A stretch of DNA of 64,000 bases, taken from the NCBI RefSeq assembly GCF_001424105.1, contig NZ_LMQH01000006.1, positions 42,179 to 106,178 of the forward strand, written 5' to 3'. The notes below the pieces were generated by a model. The model made no database searches. It was not told the origin of the DNA and worked only from the letters and a program-made list of their open reading frames with translations. Shown here in pieces: positions 1 through 7,727 of the stretch (its first letter is position 1; every line of letters begins with the position of its first letter). The position numbers and the translations under genes are program-made. The stretch comes from Chryseobacterium sp. Leaf394 (GTDB taxonomy: Bacteria > Bacteroidota > Bacteroidia > Flavobacteriales > Weeksellaceae).

Positions 1-843
1 GAAGATGTCGCTCAGGCTTTGCACGATGCACCCGATATTCAGAATAAGATTAAAATCTACTGGATTGGCGGACCCAACAAAAAATGGAGTGCCAATTCCT
101 ATTCTTACATCGCAAAGAACTTTCCTGATCTTTGGTTTATTGAAGCTAATTCGACGTATTATGCTTTTTTCTCAAAAAATGATGATCCTAAGATTCTGAA
201 AAGCACTGATTATTATGACCAATACATCAAAGGTTGTGGAGCGATGGGGAAAGATTTCAAAAATTATTATAAAGGCGAGATCAAAATGGGCGACAGTCCT
301 ACCCTCTTTTACCTGATGCATGGCAACCCCAATGATCCTACCGGAGAAAGCTGGGGCGGAAGTTTTGAAAAAATCAACCGAAGTGCGCAGGTTATCGTTG
401 ACGGAGCCAAAGGAAGTTCTGAGGACATCGCTTTTTGTTCGTTAATAGAGTTTCGTTTTAAAGGTCCGGTTTTAAATGAAAATACTGTCGCGGCACCTTT
501 TCATATGGAAACGATGCACAAAAAAGATGTTCAGAAATGGTCGGGTTCTTATCTTGGTGACGGAAACTATGCTTTGAAATATGTCCCGAAAGGTGCAGAA
601 GTTTTGAGTTACAAATTTGTCTCAGAAATTCCTGAACTGAACGGTCATGAAGGAAAATTGAATATTGTCAATCTTTGGCCGGGAAAGGAAAATCCTACCG
701 ATATTCCATTAGGAAATACGTGGTTTTCTGATCAGTCTGATCCGAAACTGTATGAAGGGAAATTTCAGGGCGGGAAAACGATCTCAAAATGGAAAAATGA
801 TATTCTTCTGGATTGGGCGAAACGTTGGGAGTGGCTGAAGTAG
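1..843 (+). CDS. DUF1593 (Sde182-type nucleoside-hydrolase-like) protein, 5' truncated
   Basis: The frame is open from base 1, so this is the C-terminal part (about 280 residues) of a longer protein whose start lies before the window. The stretch with WIGGPNKKW and then FPDLWFIEANSTYY matches the later half of the DUF1593 domain, followed by the usual C-terminal beta-rich region. Family members are usually secreted proteins of about 450-480 residues with a nucleoside-hydrolase-like fold, found near polysaccharide-degrading genes; the substrate is not established. It converges on a pectate lyase and a DUF4861 gene, which suggests a role in plant cell-wall glycan use. An internal ATG at base 19 is not a believable start because the domain is already under way there. 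Confidence 0.75.
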   Translation, partial: EDVAQALHDAPDIQNKIKIYWIGGPNKKWSANSYSYIAKNFPDLWFIEANSTYYAFFSKNDDPKILKSTDYYDQYIKGCGAMGKDFKNYYKGEIKMGDSPTLFYLMHGNPNDPTGESWGGSFEKINRSAQVIVDGAKGSSEDIAFCSLIEFRFKGPVLNENTVAAPFHMETMHKKDVQKWSGSYLGDGNYALKYVPKGAEVLSYKFVSEIPELNGHEGKLNIVNLWPGKENPTDIPLGNTWFSDQSDPKLYEGKFQGGKTISKWKNDILLDWAKRWEWLK

Positions 844-976
844 TCTGCCACGAATGCGCGAATTTTTGATACTTGAATTTTTGTGGATTTTAGCGAAATG
901 ATTTTCCCACGGATTTTACATATCTTCACAGATGGTTGCGCAAAAAAATCTGTGTAAATCTGCGGAGTCTGTGGGG
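844..976. repeat. Intergenic stretch with AATCTGTG-type short repeats
   Basis: This gap holds several loosely spaced copies of a short word related to AATCTG(T/C)G, for example in the part reading ATCTGTGTAAATCTGCGG near 948-965, and reversed copies such as CACAGAT. The same words recur in four other gaps of this window. No coding potential was seen on the + strand. Confidence 0.5.
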
Positions 977-1049
977 AATTAAATATTTTATTTCTCTTCC
1001 CTTTTGAACTTTTATTTAATGTCAAAATTTGCTATCGACAATTACATAA

Positions 1050-1082
1050 AAAATCCTGACGCATATTTGCTTCAGGATTTTT
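1050..1082. terminator. Hairpin terminator between convergent genes
   Basis: The arms AAAATCCTGA (1050-1059) and TCAGGATTTT (1072-1081) pair perfectly around a 12-base loop, with T-rich sequence on the + side and A-rich sequence on the other. It can end transcription of the upstream DUF1593 gene and probably also the pectate lyase operon from the other side. Confidence 0.7.
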
Positions 1083-1091
1083 ATTTCTATC

Positions 1092-1124
1092 AAACCTCAT
1101 AGGTTTTGAAAACCTATGAGGTTT
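1092..1124. repeat. Near-perfect 15-bp palindrome
   Basis: Arms AAACCTCATAGGTTT (1092-1106) and its complement (1110-1124) are separated by only a few bases. It sits directly after the stop of the pectate lyase gene and can act as that operon's terminator. A weaker relative built on AACCTT/AAGGTT occurs at about 26457-26473. Confidence 0.6.
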
Positions 1125-1132
1125 ACTTTGAT

Positions 1133-2152
1133 CTATTGCGTCAATTTATTTCGCTTCAGCCATTTTGGAAACTCATTTTCAATCAGTTTTGTTCCCGCTT
1201 CATTGTACCAGCTGTAGCCCATTCTGCGCTCTTCTGAAACCTCTTCATAATTGAATTTTACACTTCCATCACGGTCTCCGAAAACCGGTTTATTGGTTGG
1301 AATATCATAAAATCTTGCCCATACTGCCGAACCTTCTTTCTTGCTCAACGTACGGATGGCCTTATCACTTTCTCTCGAAACATTGTAGGTATAACCGTCA
1401 ATTTTGCTTTCTTTAAACCACTGAACAGCTGATCTGATTGACTTCTCAATTTCGGGCGTTACAGGCTGCAACATCAGAAATTTCACAATGTTCACCGATT
1501 CTCCTGTGGCCAGTGACATCGGTTCAAAAGCTCTGGCTTTTTCAGGAACTAAAGTAACTTCATTATACTGATCTGCCCAGATGGATAATTTTCCATTTTG
1601 CAGAACCTGAGTTTTCAAAACGCATGCAATTCCTTTTTGTAAAGCCACTTTCGACTTTTCTTTCAACTGAGAACTCACCGCATCAAAGCCTTCTTTTCCT
1701 TCAGAAATATTGTACAGAATCGTCAATACATTAATCATCGCATTGTCGTTGTAGGTCACCTGCTTCCTATAAATCGCAGAGTTCGGGAAGTACTGCGGGA
1801 AACCTCCATTTTCGTACTGCATCGAAAGCAAATATTCAATTCCTTTTTCTGCTGATTTCAGATATGCGGGATTTTTTGTGGTGCTGTATGCGTTAATCAA
1901 ACCGTTAATCTCTTTCGAGGTCGCGTTGTTATCAATTGTTGCAAGATTGTTGTCTCCGGCTTTAATGATTTTTAAAAGTTTAGGATCAATCTTTTTCTTA
2001 TAATCCACCTCTTTTTTATTGCTCATATGTTTTCCCCAACCACCGTTCGGAAGCTGATAGACCATCATTTTTTCGGCCAAAGTATCTTTTACCTGAGCAG
2101 AAAATGTGGCTGTTATTAAACAGAATGATGCTATTTTGAATTTTAAATTCAT
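1133..2152 (-). CDS. Pectate lyase, polysaccharide lyase family 10
   Basis: A 339-residue secreted enzyme expected to cleave de-esterified homogalacturonan (polygalacturonate) by calcium-dependent beta-elimination in the periplasm or outside the cell. It starts with a signal peptide ending near TFSAQ. Typical PL10 signatures are seen in order: GGWGKHM near residue 38, DNNATSKEI near 94, YENGGFPQYFP near 133, TYNDNAM near 153, EKARAFEPMSL near 224 and FGDRDGSVKFNY near 310. The acidic YNDNAM segment and the arginine of the RAFEP segment are likely parts of the active site, judged from family knowledge. It lies 11 bases after DUF4861 on the same strand, so the two are probably one operon. Length is normal for a stand-alone catalytic domain. 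Confidence 0.9.
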   Translation of the reverse strand: MNLKFKIASFCLITATFSAQVKDTLAEKMMVYQLPNGGWGKHMSNKKEVDYKKKIDPKLLKIIKAGDNNLATIDNNATSKEINGLINAYSTTKNPAYLKSAEKGIEYLLSMQYENGGFPQYFPNSAIYRKQVTYNDNAMINVLTILYNISEGKEGFDAVSSQLKEKSKVALQKGIACVLKTQVLQNGKLSIWADQYNEVTLVPEKARAFEPMSLATGESVNIVKFLMLQPVTPEIEKSIRSAVQWFKESKIDGYTYNVSRESDKAIRTLSKKEGSAVWARFYDIPTNKPVFGDRDGSVKFNYEEVSEERRMGYSWYNEAGTKLIENEFPKWLKRNKLTQ

Positions 2153-2163
2153 TATTATTTTAA

Positions 2164-3348
2164 TTATTTAATCGTAATTACTAACGGATTGGCAACTATT
2201 TTAGCCTGCATATCCAAAAGATTTTCCCAATCTTTCTGTGTCTGAATCTGCCCGCTTTTATGCCATGCAAATCCTGCATAATAGGTTAGCTTTTTCTGGG
2301 GTTTCGTTACAACCAGCAAATTACTCTGATCCGGAGTTTCAGATTTGAAAGCTACAGATTTCTGAACAATTTTCGGATCTACCACAATTCCTTCGCCCAC
2401 AAAGGCATCATCGATTTTTTCCCAGTGCAGATAGTACCCATTTTTGTCATTCAGTCTAGATTCGCCTTCGTTTTTATGAAGAGAAATTCCGACCGTGTAA
2501 TTCGGAACAGGTTTTTCAGTTTCAAAAGTCGATTCGAACTTAGAAAAATTGGAACCCAAATCAAGAGAAATTCTTTTTGTCTCTTTCACTCCAAACTCGC
2601 TCCACGGTGCGTAGGTCAGTTCAAAAACCGTTCTCAACGGACCTTCTGCAATAGTTTTTGAAGTCACAAAATTCTGAGAAACCTGCAGTTTTTCATCTTT
2701 CCAAATCCCGATTCCGCCCGTTCCACGGCTGTCTCCAACGTGATATGGATCGTAGCCTTCGCCTCTCGTGTCTTTGTGATAATACATCGGATCTGTCAGA
2801 TAGCCTTTGTACCATTCATTGATGACGGATTTTTCGGTTCTTTTAAACCAGATATCGACTCCACTGGAAAGTGTGCTCCCCTTTACTTTTGCCAAAGCTT
2901 CAGCCTGACCTTTTGGGCCATACACTCTGAACGCCACCCTGTCGTTTTCCCAAGTGTAGTCATCCACCCTTTCCGGAACCAGTCTGGAATACGTGGTTAC
3001 CTGACTTTCAGGAACCGGCGTGTTGGCATCTGCTAAAATCGTATATGAATTTGTTTTCTTTGCGTCTAATTTCGCCTGAAAAAGAAGTTCATCATTTTTC
3101 CCGTCGCCGTCATTATCAATCCACTGAATGGGAAGATATTGGTTTTGGGCATCTTTTATTCTTAAATCTTCCGCTTTATTTTTCCCTAAAAATGCTTTCA
3201 ACTGCTTCGCTGAAACAGAAACGATTTCATTTCTTGCAAAATCCTGAGTATTTTTTACCTGAATTGAGGTCTGTGCATTCATAAAATTTGCAGTAATGCA
3301 AACGATTGCACAACTTAAACTCAGTTTTGATATATTTTGTCCGAACAT
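2164..3348 (-). CDS. DUF4861 family secreted protein
   Basis: A 394-residue exported protein of the DUF4861 family, whose members are found in plant-polysaccharide loci of Bacteroidota; the exact reaction is not something I can state. Features include an acidic DNDGDGKNDELLF segment near residue 78, which looks like a metal- or sugar-contact loop, and conserved WYKGY and YDPYHVGDSRGTGG segments in the middle. The start is taken at 3348 (ATG, MFGQ) rather than further upstream: an in-frame TTG at 3366 overlaps a TACTTTTG -7 promoter element and so cannot be the start. It leads the operon with the PL10 lyase 11 bases behind it. Confidence 0.75.
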   Translation of the reverse strand: MFGQNISKLSLSCAIVCITANFMNAQTSIQVKNTQDFARNEIVSVSAKQLKAFLGKNKAEDLRIKDAQNQYLPIQWIDNDGDGKNDELLFQAKLDAKKTNSYTILADANTPVPESQVTTYSRLVPERVDDYTWENDRVAFRVYGPKGQAEALAKVKGSTLSSGVDIWFKRTEKSVINEWYKGYLTDPMYYHKDTRGEGYDPYHVGDSRGTGGIGIWKDEKLQVSQNFVTSKTIAEGPLRTVFELTYAPWSEFGVKETKRISLDLGSNFSKFESTFETEKPVPNYTVGISLHKNEGESRLNDKNGYYLHWEKIDDAFVGEGIVVDPKIVQKSVAFKSETPDQSNLLVVTKPQKKLTYYAGFAWHKSGQIQTQKDWENLLDMQAKIVANPLVITIK

Positions 3349-3363
3349 AAAATGTAGTTTTAT

Positions 3364-3371
3364 CAAAAGTA
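3364..3371 (-). promoter_or_regulatory. -7 promoter element TACTTTTG for the DUF4861-PL10 operon
   Basis: On the minus strand TACTTTTG matches the Bacteroidota TAnnTTTG element and lies 15 bases before the ATG at 3348. No clear -33 TTG partner is seen, so the promoter may need an activator. This element decides the start choice of the gene. Confidence 0.5.
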
Positions 3372-3510
3372 AATATATTCTGAATAATGGATGAATTTTA
3401 AACCTTAAATGTTTCTTAAAAAGTTACTTCAAATTTCTCTGTATGTTTTCTCAGTGAAAATTTTTATTTCATCCGACCATTATAAAATGTTTAATATTAA
3501 ACTGAATTAT

Positions 3511-3540
3511 TAAAATCTGCTTAATTTGTCTAATCTGTGT
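3511..3540. repeat. AATCTG-type repeat cluster
   Basis: Three spaced copies (AATCTGC, ATTTGTC, AATCTGTGT) at roughly 10-base intervals lie in the divergent gap before the next gene. They belong to the same dispersed family as at 901-975. Confidence 0.45.
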
Positions 3541-3598
3541 GAACTTAAATTGCGATATAAATTAAAAATTTCTTATTTTTAAATATTGATTAATTCCA

Positions 3599-4084
3599 AT
3601 GAAAGACAATCCCGAATTTTACGGAATCCAACGTTTCAGGCAGTGGTGGCTTTGGCTGATTATCGTTTTTGTGCTCGGATTTTCCGCATACAATTCAATC
3701 GGTAATGCTGAATTTTTCTCTACTACGGAATTGATTATTTTTTTAGCCATTCCCATTTTAATTTTCCTTTTGTTTTTCATTATTAAATTAGAAACTAAAA
3801 TAGATGCTTTAGGAATCAGAGTTCGCCTTTTCCCATTTCATTTTCAGTTCAAATATTTCCCTTGGAAATCTATAGAGAAAGCTTACATCAGAGAATATTC
3901 GCCATTGATGGATTATGGTGGCTGGGGATTACGAATTGTATCTTTCGGAAGAGGAAAAGCGTATACTGTTTCTGGTGATTTGGGATTACAGCTTGTTTTT
4001 AAAGATGGAAAGAAACTTTTGATTGGAACGCAGAAATCGGTGGAGATTAAAAAGTTTATCGCAGAAATTCAAAAATTTAATTAA
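3599..4084 (+). CDS. Small membrane protein with PH-like C-terminal domain (DUF6141-like)
   Basis: A 161-residue protein with two membrane helices (about residues 15-33 and 41-62) followed by a soluble, beta-rich part carrying FPWKSIEKAYIREY and YGGWGLRI. That layout is typical of small bacterial proteins with a PH-like fold after two helices; it most resembles the family called DUF6141. No enzymatic motif is visible and no function can be assigned. It is a single gene, transcribed away from the pectin operon. Confidence 0.6.
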   Translation: MKDNPEFYGIQRFRQWWLWLIIVFVLGFSAYNSIGNAEFFSTTELIIFLAIPILIFLLFFIIKLETKIDALGIRVRLFPFHFQFKYFPWKSIEKAYIREYSPLMDYGGWGLRIVSFGRGKAYTVSGDLGLQLVFKDGKKLLIGTQKSVEIKKFIAEIQKFN

Positions 4085-4116
4085 CGTATTTTTACATATA
4101 GCGCTAAAATCAGCGT

Positions 4117-4192
4117 CGTTTTGTCATTCCGTAGGAAACTCAACACTCAGAAAGCAAAAGGGTTTAGATTCCTATGGAATGACAGACAAAGC
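4117..4192. repeat. Inverted-repeat element built on TTGTCATTCCG
   Basis: The left arm (about 4117-4136, containing TTGTCATTCCGTAGGAA) and right arm (about 4169-4192, containing TTCCTATGGAATGACA) are reverse complements with a few mismatches, around a 32-base centre. Another copy of the left arm starts the gap after miaA at 42157. It looks like a small dispersed palindromic element and does not code. Confidence 0.65.
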
Positions 4193-4288
4193 GGTAAAAC
4201 TAAATTATTACTATGTACGGACTTTAGTAAAAATAAGTTTAACCTCTACATTAATTCTTTTTATTTCAACTGACCAAAATCAAATTTA

Positions 4289-4972
4289 ATGAAAATCCTG
4301 AAAAAATATTTTATCACTTGGTACATACCAATACTATTTTACTTAATCCCTTACCTCATTTTCCAGTTAGGAATGATTCTTAAAAAAGATGAAATAATTG
4401 ATTTGTCTCTGGCTATTTTCTACTTAAATATTTTAGGAAATTTTATTTCTGCCGTTGTGCAAATTGTAATAAAAAAATGGTACTTTCTTTTTCCTCAAAT
4501 TATGGTATCTGCGTTTCTGTTTTTTTCAGTATCAATGTATCTTGCATTTTCACCACCCGATTTCTATGGCGCTAATAAAGTAATTCCAAAAAATATAAAA
4601 TTTGAAATTCCTGCTGAAAAAGAATTGACACAAAAAGACTTAAAGCAAAACGATTTTAGGCTAGCAGAACTTTCACAGCCTGGAATTTATAATTTCTACA
4701 CTAATCATCAACCTAAAGAATCGGGATATTTTTATATTAAAGCATTTGAAATAACTTCAAACGACAGATTATCTGAAAATAGGATTACAGAGCATTCAAA
4801 AATTGTTGTCGAAAAGCCAGATACAAAAATCTACACCGGAGATTTTACAATTTACGAAGGGTCGTGGGATGATCAGTACGGAGCGAGAATTGAACTTTGG
4901 TATCATCCCAACAGCAGTTCTGAATATAAAATTAAACAGAAAAATTATATTATTGAAGGTTGGATGCGATGA
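4289..4972 (+). CDS. Hypothetical membrane protein
   Basis: A 227-residue protein not recognised as a known family. The first 95 residues form three or four hydrophobic segments (about 9-30, 40-62, 65-82 and 85-93) joined by short loops. The remaining 130 residues are polar with a C-terminal beta-like region around YEGSWDDQYGARIELWYH. Base composition is clearly more AT-rich than the regulator genes that follow. It precedes a two-component system by 72 bases on the same strand, but a promoter-like element in between argues against co-transcription. Confidence 0.6.
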   Translation: MKILKKYFITWYIPILFYLIPYLIFQLGMILKKDEIIDLSLAIFYLNILGNFISAVVQIVIKKWYFLFPQIMVSAFLFFSVSMYLAFSPPDFYGANKVIPKNIKFEIPAEKELTQKDLKQNDFRLAELSQPGIYNFYTNHQPKESGYFYIKAFEITSNDRLSENRITEHSKIVVEKPDTKIYTGDFTIYEGSWDDQYGARIELWYHPNSSSEYKIKQKNYIIEGWMR

Positions 4973-5032
4973 ATCAATCGGCCTTGAAATCAGTTTAAAA
5001 GAAAATTCCCACCTCTTTCCAGAATCATTCTC

Positions 5033-5040
5033 TACATTTG
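5033..5040 (+). promoter_or_regulatory. -7 element TACATTTG just before the response regulator
   Basis: TACATTTG ends four bases before the ATG at 5045. If it is used, the transcript would start at or within a base or two of the start codon, giving a leaderless mRNA. No clear -33 element is seen. Confidence 0.35.
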
Positions 5041-5044
5041 CTTC

Positions 5045-5722
5045 ATGAAAATCCTTGTTGTAGAAGACGAAAAAGAACTTTTGAAATCAATTCATGATTC
5101 TCTGATTCAGGAACAGTTTCTGATAGAGACTGCCGAAAATTATCAGTCCGCAAGCGAAAAAATCGCGCTGTACAGTTACGACTGTATCCTGCTCGACATC
5201 ATGCTTCCGGGAGGAAATGGACTGCAACTTCTTCAGCAGCTGAAAGACTTGGGTAAATCGGAAAATGTCATCATTATTTCGGCAAAAGATTCTCTTGATG
5301 ATAAACTTGCCGGACTGGAACTTGGTGCAGATGATTATCTAACCAAACCCTTTCACAATGCCGAACTCAACGCCAGAATAAAAGCTGTTCTCCGCAGAAA
5401 AAATCAGGACGGCAAAAATACTATTGAGCTGGGCAATATCGAAATGGATCTTACCGAACGCAGCTTTTCCGTAAATGGAGAGCTGATCACGCTGAACCGG
5501 AAAGAATTTGATATTCTCCATTTTTTTCTGCTCAATAAAAAACGCTTGGTGACGAAAACGGCTTTGGCAGAGCATGTTTGGGGCGATCACATCGATCAGG
5601 CAGATAATTTTGATTTTATTTATTATCAGATTAAAAATTTGAGAAAGAAACTGCAGCAATCCAATGCCGAGATCGAAATTGAAGCAGTCTACGGAATCGG
5701 TTACAAATTGACAGAAAAATGA
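5045..5722 (+). CDS. OmpR-family response regulator
   Basis: A 225-residue two-domain transcription regulator. The receiver domain (1-120) shows the acidic pair E7/D8, the phosphoacceptor D51 in LLDIMLPGG, S79 and K101 in LTKPF. The winged-helix domain (about 130-225) has NRKEFDIL, LAEHVWGD and the final YGIGYKL. It overlaps the following histidine kinase by four bases (ATGA), so the pair is translationally coupled. Target genes and signal are unknown; there is no metal or phosphate gene next door to hint at them. Confidence 0.92.
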   Translation: MKILVVEDEKELLKSIHDSLIQEQFLIETAENYQSASEKIALYSYDCILLDIMLPGGNGLQLLQQLKDLGKSENVIIISAKDSLDDKLAGLELGADDYLTKPFHNAELNARIKAVLRRKNQDGKNTIELGNIEMDLTERSFSVNGELITLNRKEFDILHFFLLNKKRLVTKTALAEHVWGDHIDQADNFDFIYYQIKNLRKKLQQSNAEIEIEAVYGIGYKLTEK

Positions 5723-6996
5723 AACTGCTCAACAAATCTATACTTCATCTCATGAGCTGGCTTCTGCTGATCGTAAGTTTATGGTCGGTGGTTTTCTATT
5801 TTAATATGCTTGATGAAATCAAAGACAGCGTAGATGAAGAGCTCGAAAATTATAAAAGACAAATCGTTTTTAAAGCAGAAAAAGATCCCACTATTTTGCA
5901 ACAGAAAACTTTTGACGAAGGTTTCTTTTCTGTAAATCCGATAAGCAAAAGCCAGGCATTAAACTTTAAAGATACGTACAAAGACACCGAAATTTATGCT
6001 CAGGACGCTGACGACGAAGCACCGGAACTGGAACCGGTAAGAATTCTAACGACTGTTTTTGAGCAAAACGGAAAATTCTACGAGCTTAAAATTTTCAACA
6101 ATATGGTTGAAGAAGATGATCTTGTAAAAGAACTGCTTTGGGACGCTGCAGGATTGTATGTTCTTTTGATTTTCAGCATTTTGGTGATTAACAATCTTGT
6201 ATTGCAGCGGCTTTGGAAGCCTTTTTATGAACTTCTGCATGAACTGAAAAATTATCGTCTGGGAATCAGCAAAGCTTATCCTAAAGTTGAAACCAAAACC
6301 AAAGAATTCAGCGATTTGCAGGACGCGGTCACGACTCTTTTGCAGTACAGTGAAAAAAGTTATGAGCAACAGAAAGAGTTTATCGGAAACGCTTCACACG
6401 AACTTCAAACCCCTTTAGCCATCGCCATCAGCAGGCTTGAACTGTTGATTGAAAAAGAGAATCTCACCGAAAATCAGGCGGAAAAGATTGCAGAAATTAT
6501 GGAAATCATCGAAAGACTGGTTCGCCTCAACAAATCGCTTCTTCTGCTTACCAAAATTGAAAACAAACAGTTTTTTGACAATCAGGAAATTAAAGTCAAT
6601 ACAATTGTCGGAAGAAATATTGAAGATCTTCAGGACATTGCCGAATTTAAACAGGTCGAAATTCAATTTTCACAAAACACCGAACTTTTCGTCCAAGCCG
6701 ATGCCGCATTGATCAATATTGTCGTTTCCAATTTATTGCGAAATGCTATTTTCCACAATATCAAATCAGGAAAAGTGGAAGTGAAAATTGAAGCGAAAAA
6801 ACTGATCGTTTCGAATACCGGAATTGAAAAGTCTCTGGATTCCGAAAAAATATTTACCCGATTCCAGAAATCAGAGCAACATCAGTCCGGAAGCGGTCTC
6901 GGACTGGCGATTGTACAGGCGATTGCTGAACTTTATGATTTCTCAGTTTCGTATGATTTTAAAGATGGAATGCACGAATTCCAAGTCAGGTTTTAA
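5719..6996 (+). CDS. Two-component sensor histidine kinase
   Basis: A 425-residue membrane sensor paired with the regulator upstream. Two membrane helices (about 10-30 and 143-165) frame an outer sensor region of roughly 110 acidic residues. The dimerisation/phosphoacceptor box NASHELQTPL places the phosphorylated histidine at H227. The ATPase domain shows an N box around NLLRNAIFHN and a G2-type GSGLGLAIV near residue 393. The HAMP-like linker is short. The sensor region has no recognised ligand-binding fold, so the stimulus is unknown. Confidence 0.92.
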   Translation: MKLLNKSILHLMSWLLLIVSLWSVVFYFNMLDEIKDSVDEELENYKRQIVFKAEKDPTILQQKTFDEGFFSVNPISKSQALNFKDTYKDTEIYAQDADDEAPELEPVRILTTVFEQNGKFYELKIFNNMVEEDDLVKELLWDAAGLYVLLIFSILVINNLVLQRLWKPFYELLHELKNYRLGISKAYPKVETKTKEFSDLQDAVTTLLQYSEKSYEQQKEFIGNASHELQTPLAIAISRLELLIEKENLTENQAEKIAEIMEIIERLVRLNKSLLLLTKIENKQFFDNQEIKVNTIVGRNIEDLQDIAEFKQVEIQFSQNTELFVQADAALINIVVSNLLRNAIFHNIKSGKVEVKIEAKKLIVSNTGIEKSLDSEKIFTRFQKSEQHQSGSGLGLAIVQAIAELYDFSVSYDFKDGMHEFQVRF

Positions 6997-7007
6997 ATTT
7001 AAATGTA

Positions 7008-7724
7008 TTAAAATTCCAAAATAGATTGTTCGAGATCGTGATATAGCAGCACTTTCCAGTGTTCTTTTATCGCGAGAATCTCCCATTCTATCCGCTGATC
7101 TTTAGCCGTTTTACCGTCAAAATCCGTTTTGTAAGCCAAATGATATTTCAAATAAGCCGATTGCGGAAGATTATCTGCTCCAAAAAAATAAATTTCTTCT
7201 TCATTTTTAATCCAGAAAACCTGATGAAAAGGCGAATGTCCGCCGGTTACCTGAAACGTAATCTCAGTGGAAATATTTCCGGAATCTTCATTCATCCAGA
7301 TAATTTCAGCATTTTTAATAATAAAATCAAGAATTTCAAAATCGAAAGATAAACTGCCTTTTTTACTTAAAGCAAATTCATATTCTCTCTGTTGGATATA
7401 AATTTCAGCATCAGGAAAATTTAAAGTCCACTCTTCGGCGGAAGTGTTGACCAGACCTGAAATATGATCTTTATGCAGATGTGAAAGTAAGATTTTATCG
7501 ATTTGAGAAGGCTGAATTTCGTGTTCTGAAAGATTGGCAAAAATTTTAGGCTGATGATTTTCAAGCCATCCCAAACCAGCATCCAGCAAAATATTTTCAG
7601 TTCCAGTCATCACCAAAAATGGCTGAATGGACATTTTAATCCCTTTCGAAGATTCATCCAGAAACACAAATTCTTTTTCTTTGTTGACAGAAAAATTTCC
7701 TTCTTTCAATGCGATCACTTTCAT
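7008..7724 (-). CDS. Metallo-beta-lactamase-fold hydrolase
   Basis: A 238-residue cytoplasmic hydrolase with the zinc-binding motif SHLHKDH, giving ligands H82, H84, D86 and H87, a later GGHSP histidine, the bridging aspartate in FFGADN, and a final histidine in LLYHD. No signal peptide is seen. It resembles the lactonase/quorum-quenching branch of the superfamily more than true beta-lactamases, but the substrate cannot be read from sequence. The start lies three bases after the stop of the MFS gene, so the two form an operon under the divergent LysR regulator. Confidence 0.85.
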   Translation of the reverse strand: MKVIALKEGNFSVNKEKEFVFLDESSKGIKMSIQPFLVMTGTENILLDAGLGWLENHQPKIFANLSEHEIQPSQIDKILLSHLHKDHISGLVNTSAEEWTLNFPDAEIYIQQREYEFALSKKGSLSFDFEILDFIIKNAEIIWMNEDSGNISTEITFQVTGGHSPFHQVFWIKNEEEIYFFGADNLPQSAYLKYHLAYKTDFDGKTAKDQRIEWEILAIKEHWKVLLYHDLEQSILEF

Positions 7725-7727
7725 AAT

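Noticed and set aside
4023..4289. 88-codon frame across the gap between two membrane proteins
   Set aside because: It runs through a palindromic repeat and overlaps the end of the previous gene; composition is not coding-like.
7008..7724. MBL-fold gene as a beta-lactamase
   Set aside because: No signal peptide and the motif pattern fits hydrolases of the lactonase type; resistance is not supported.
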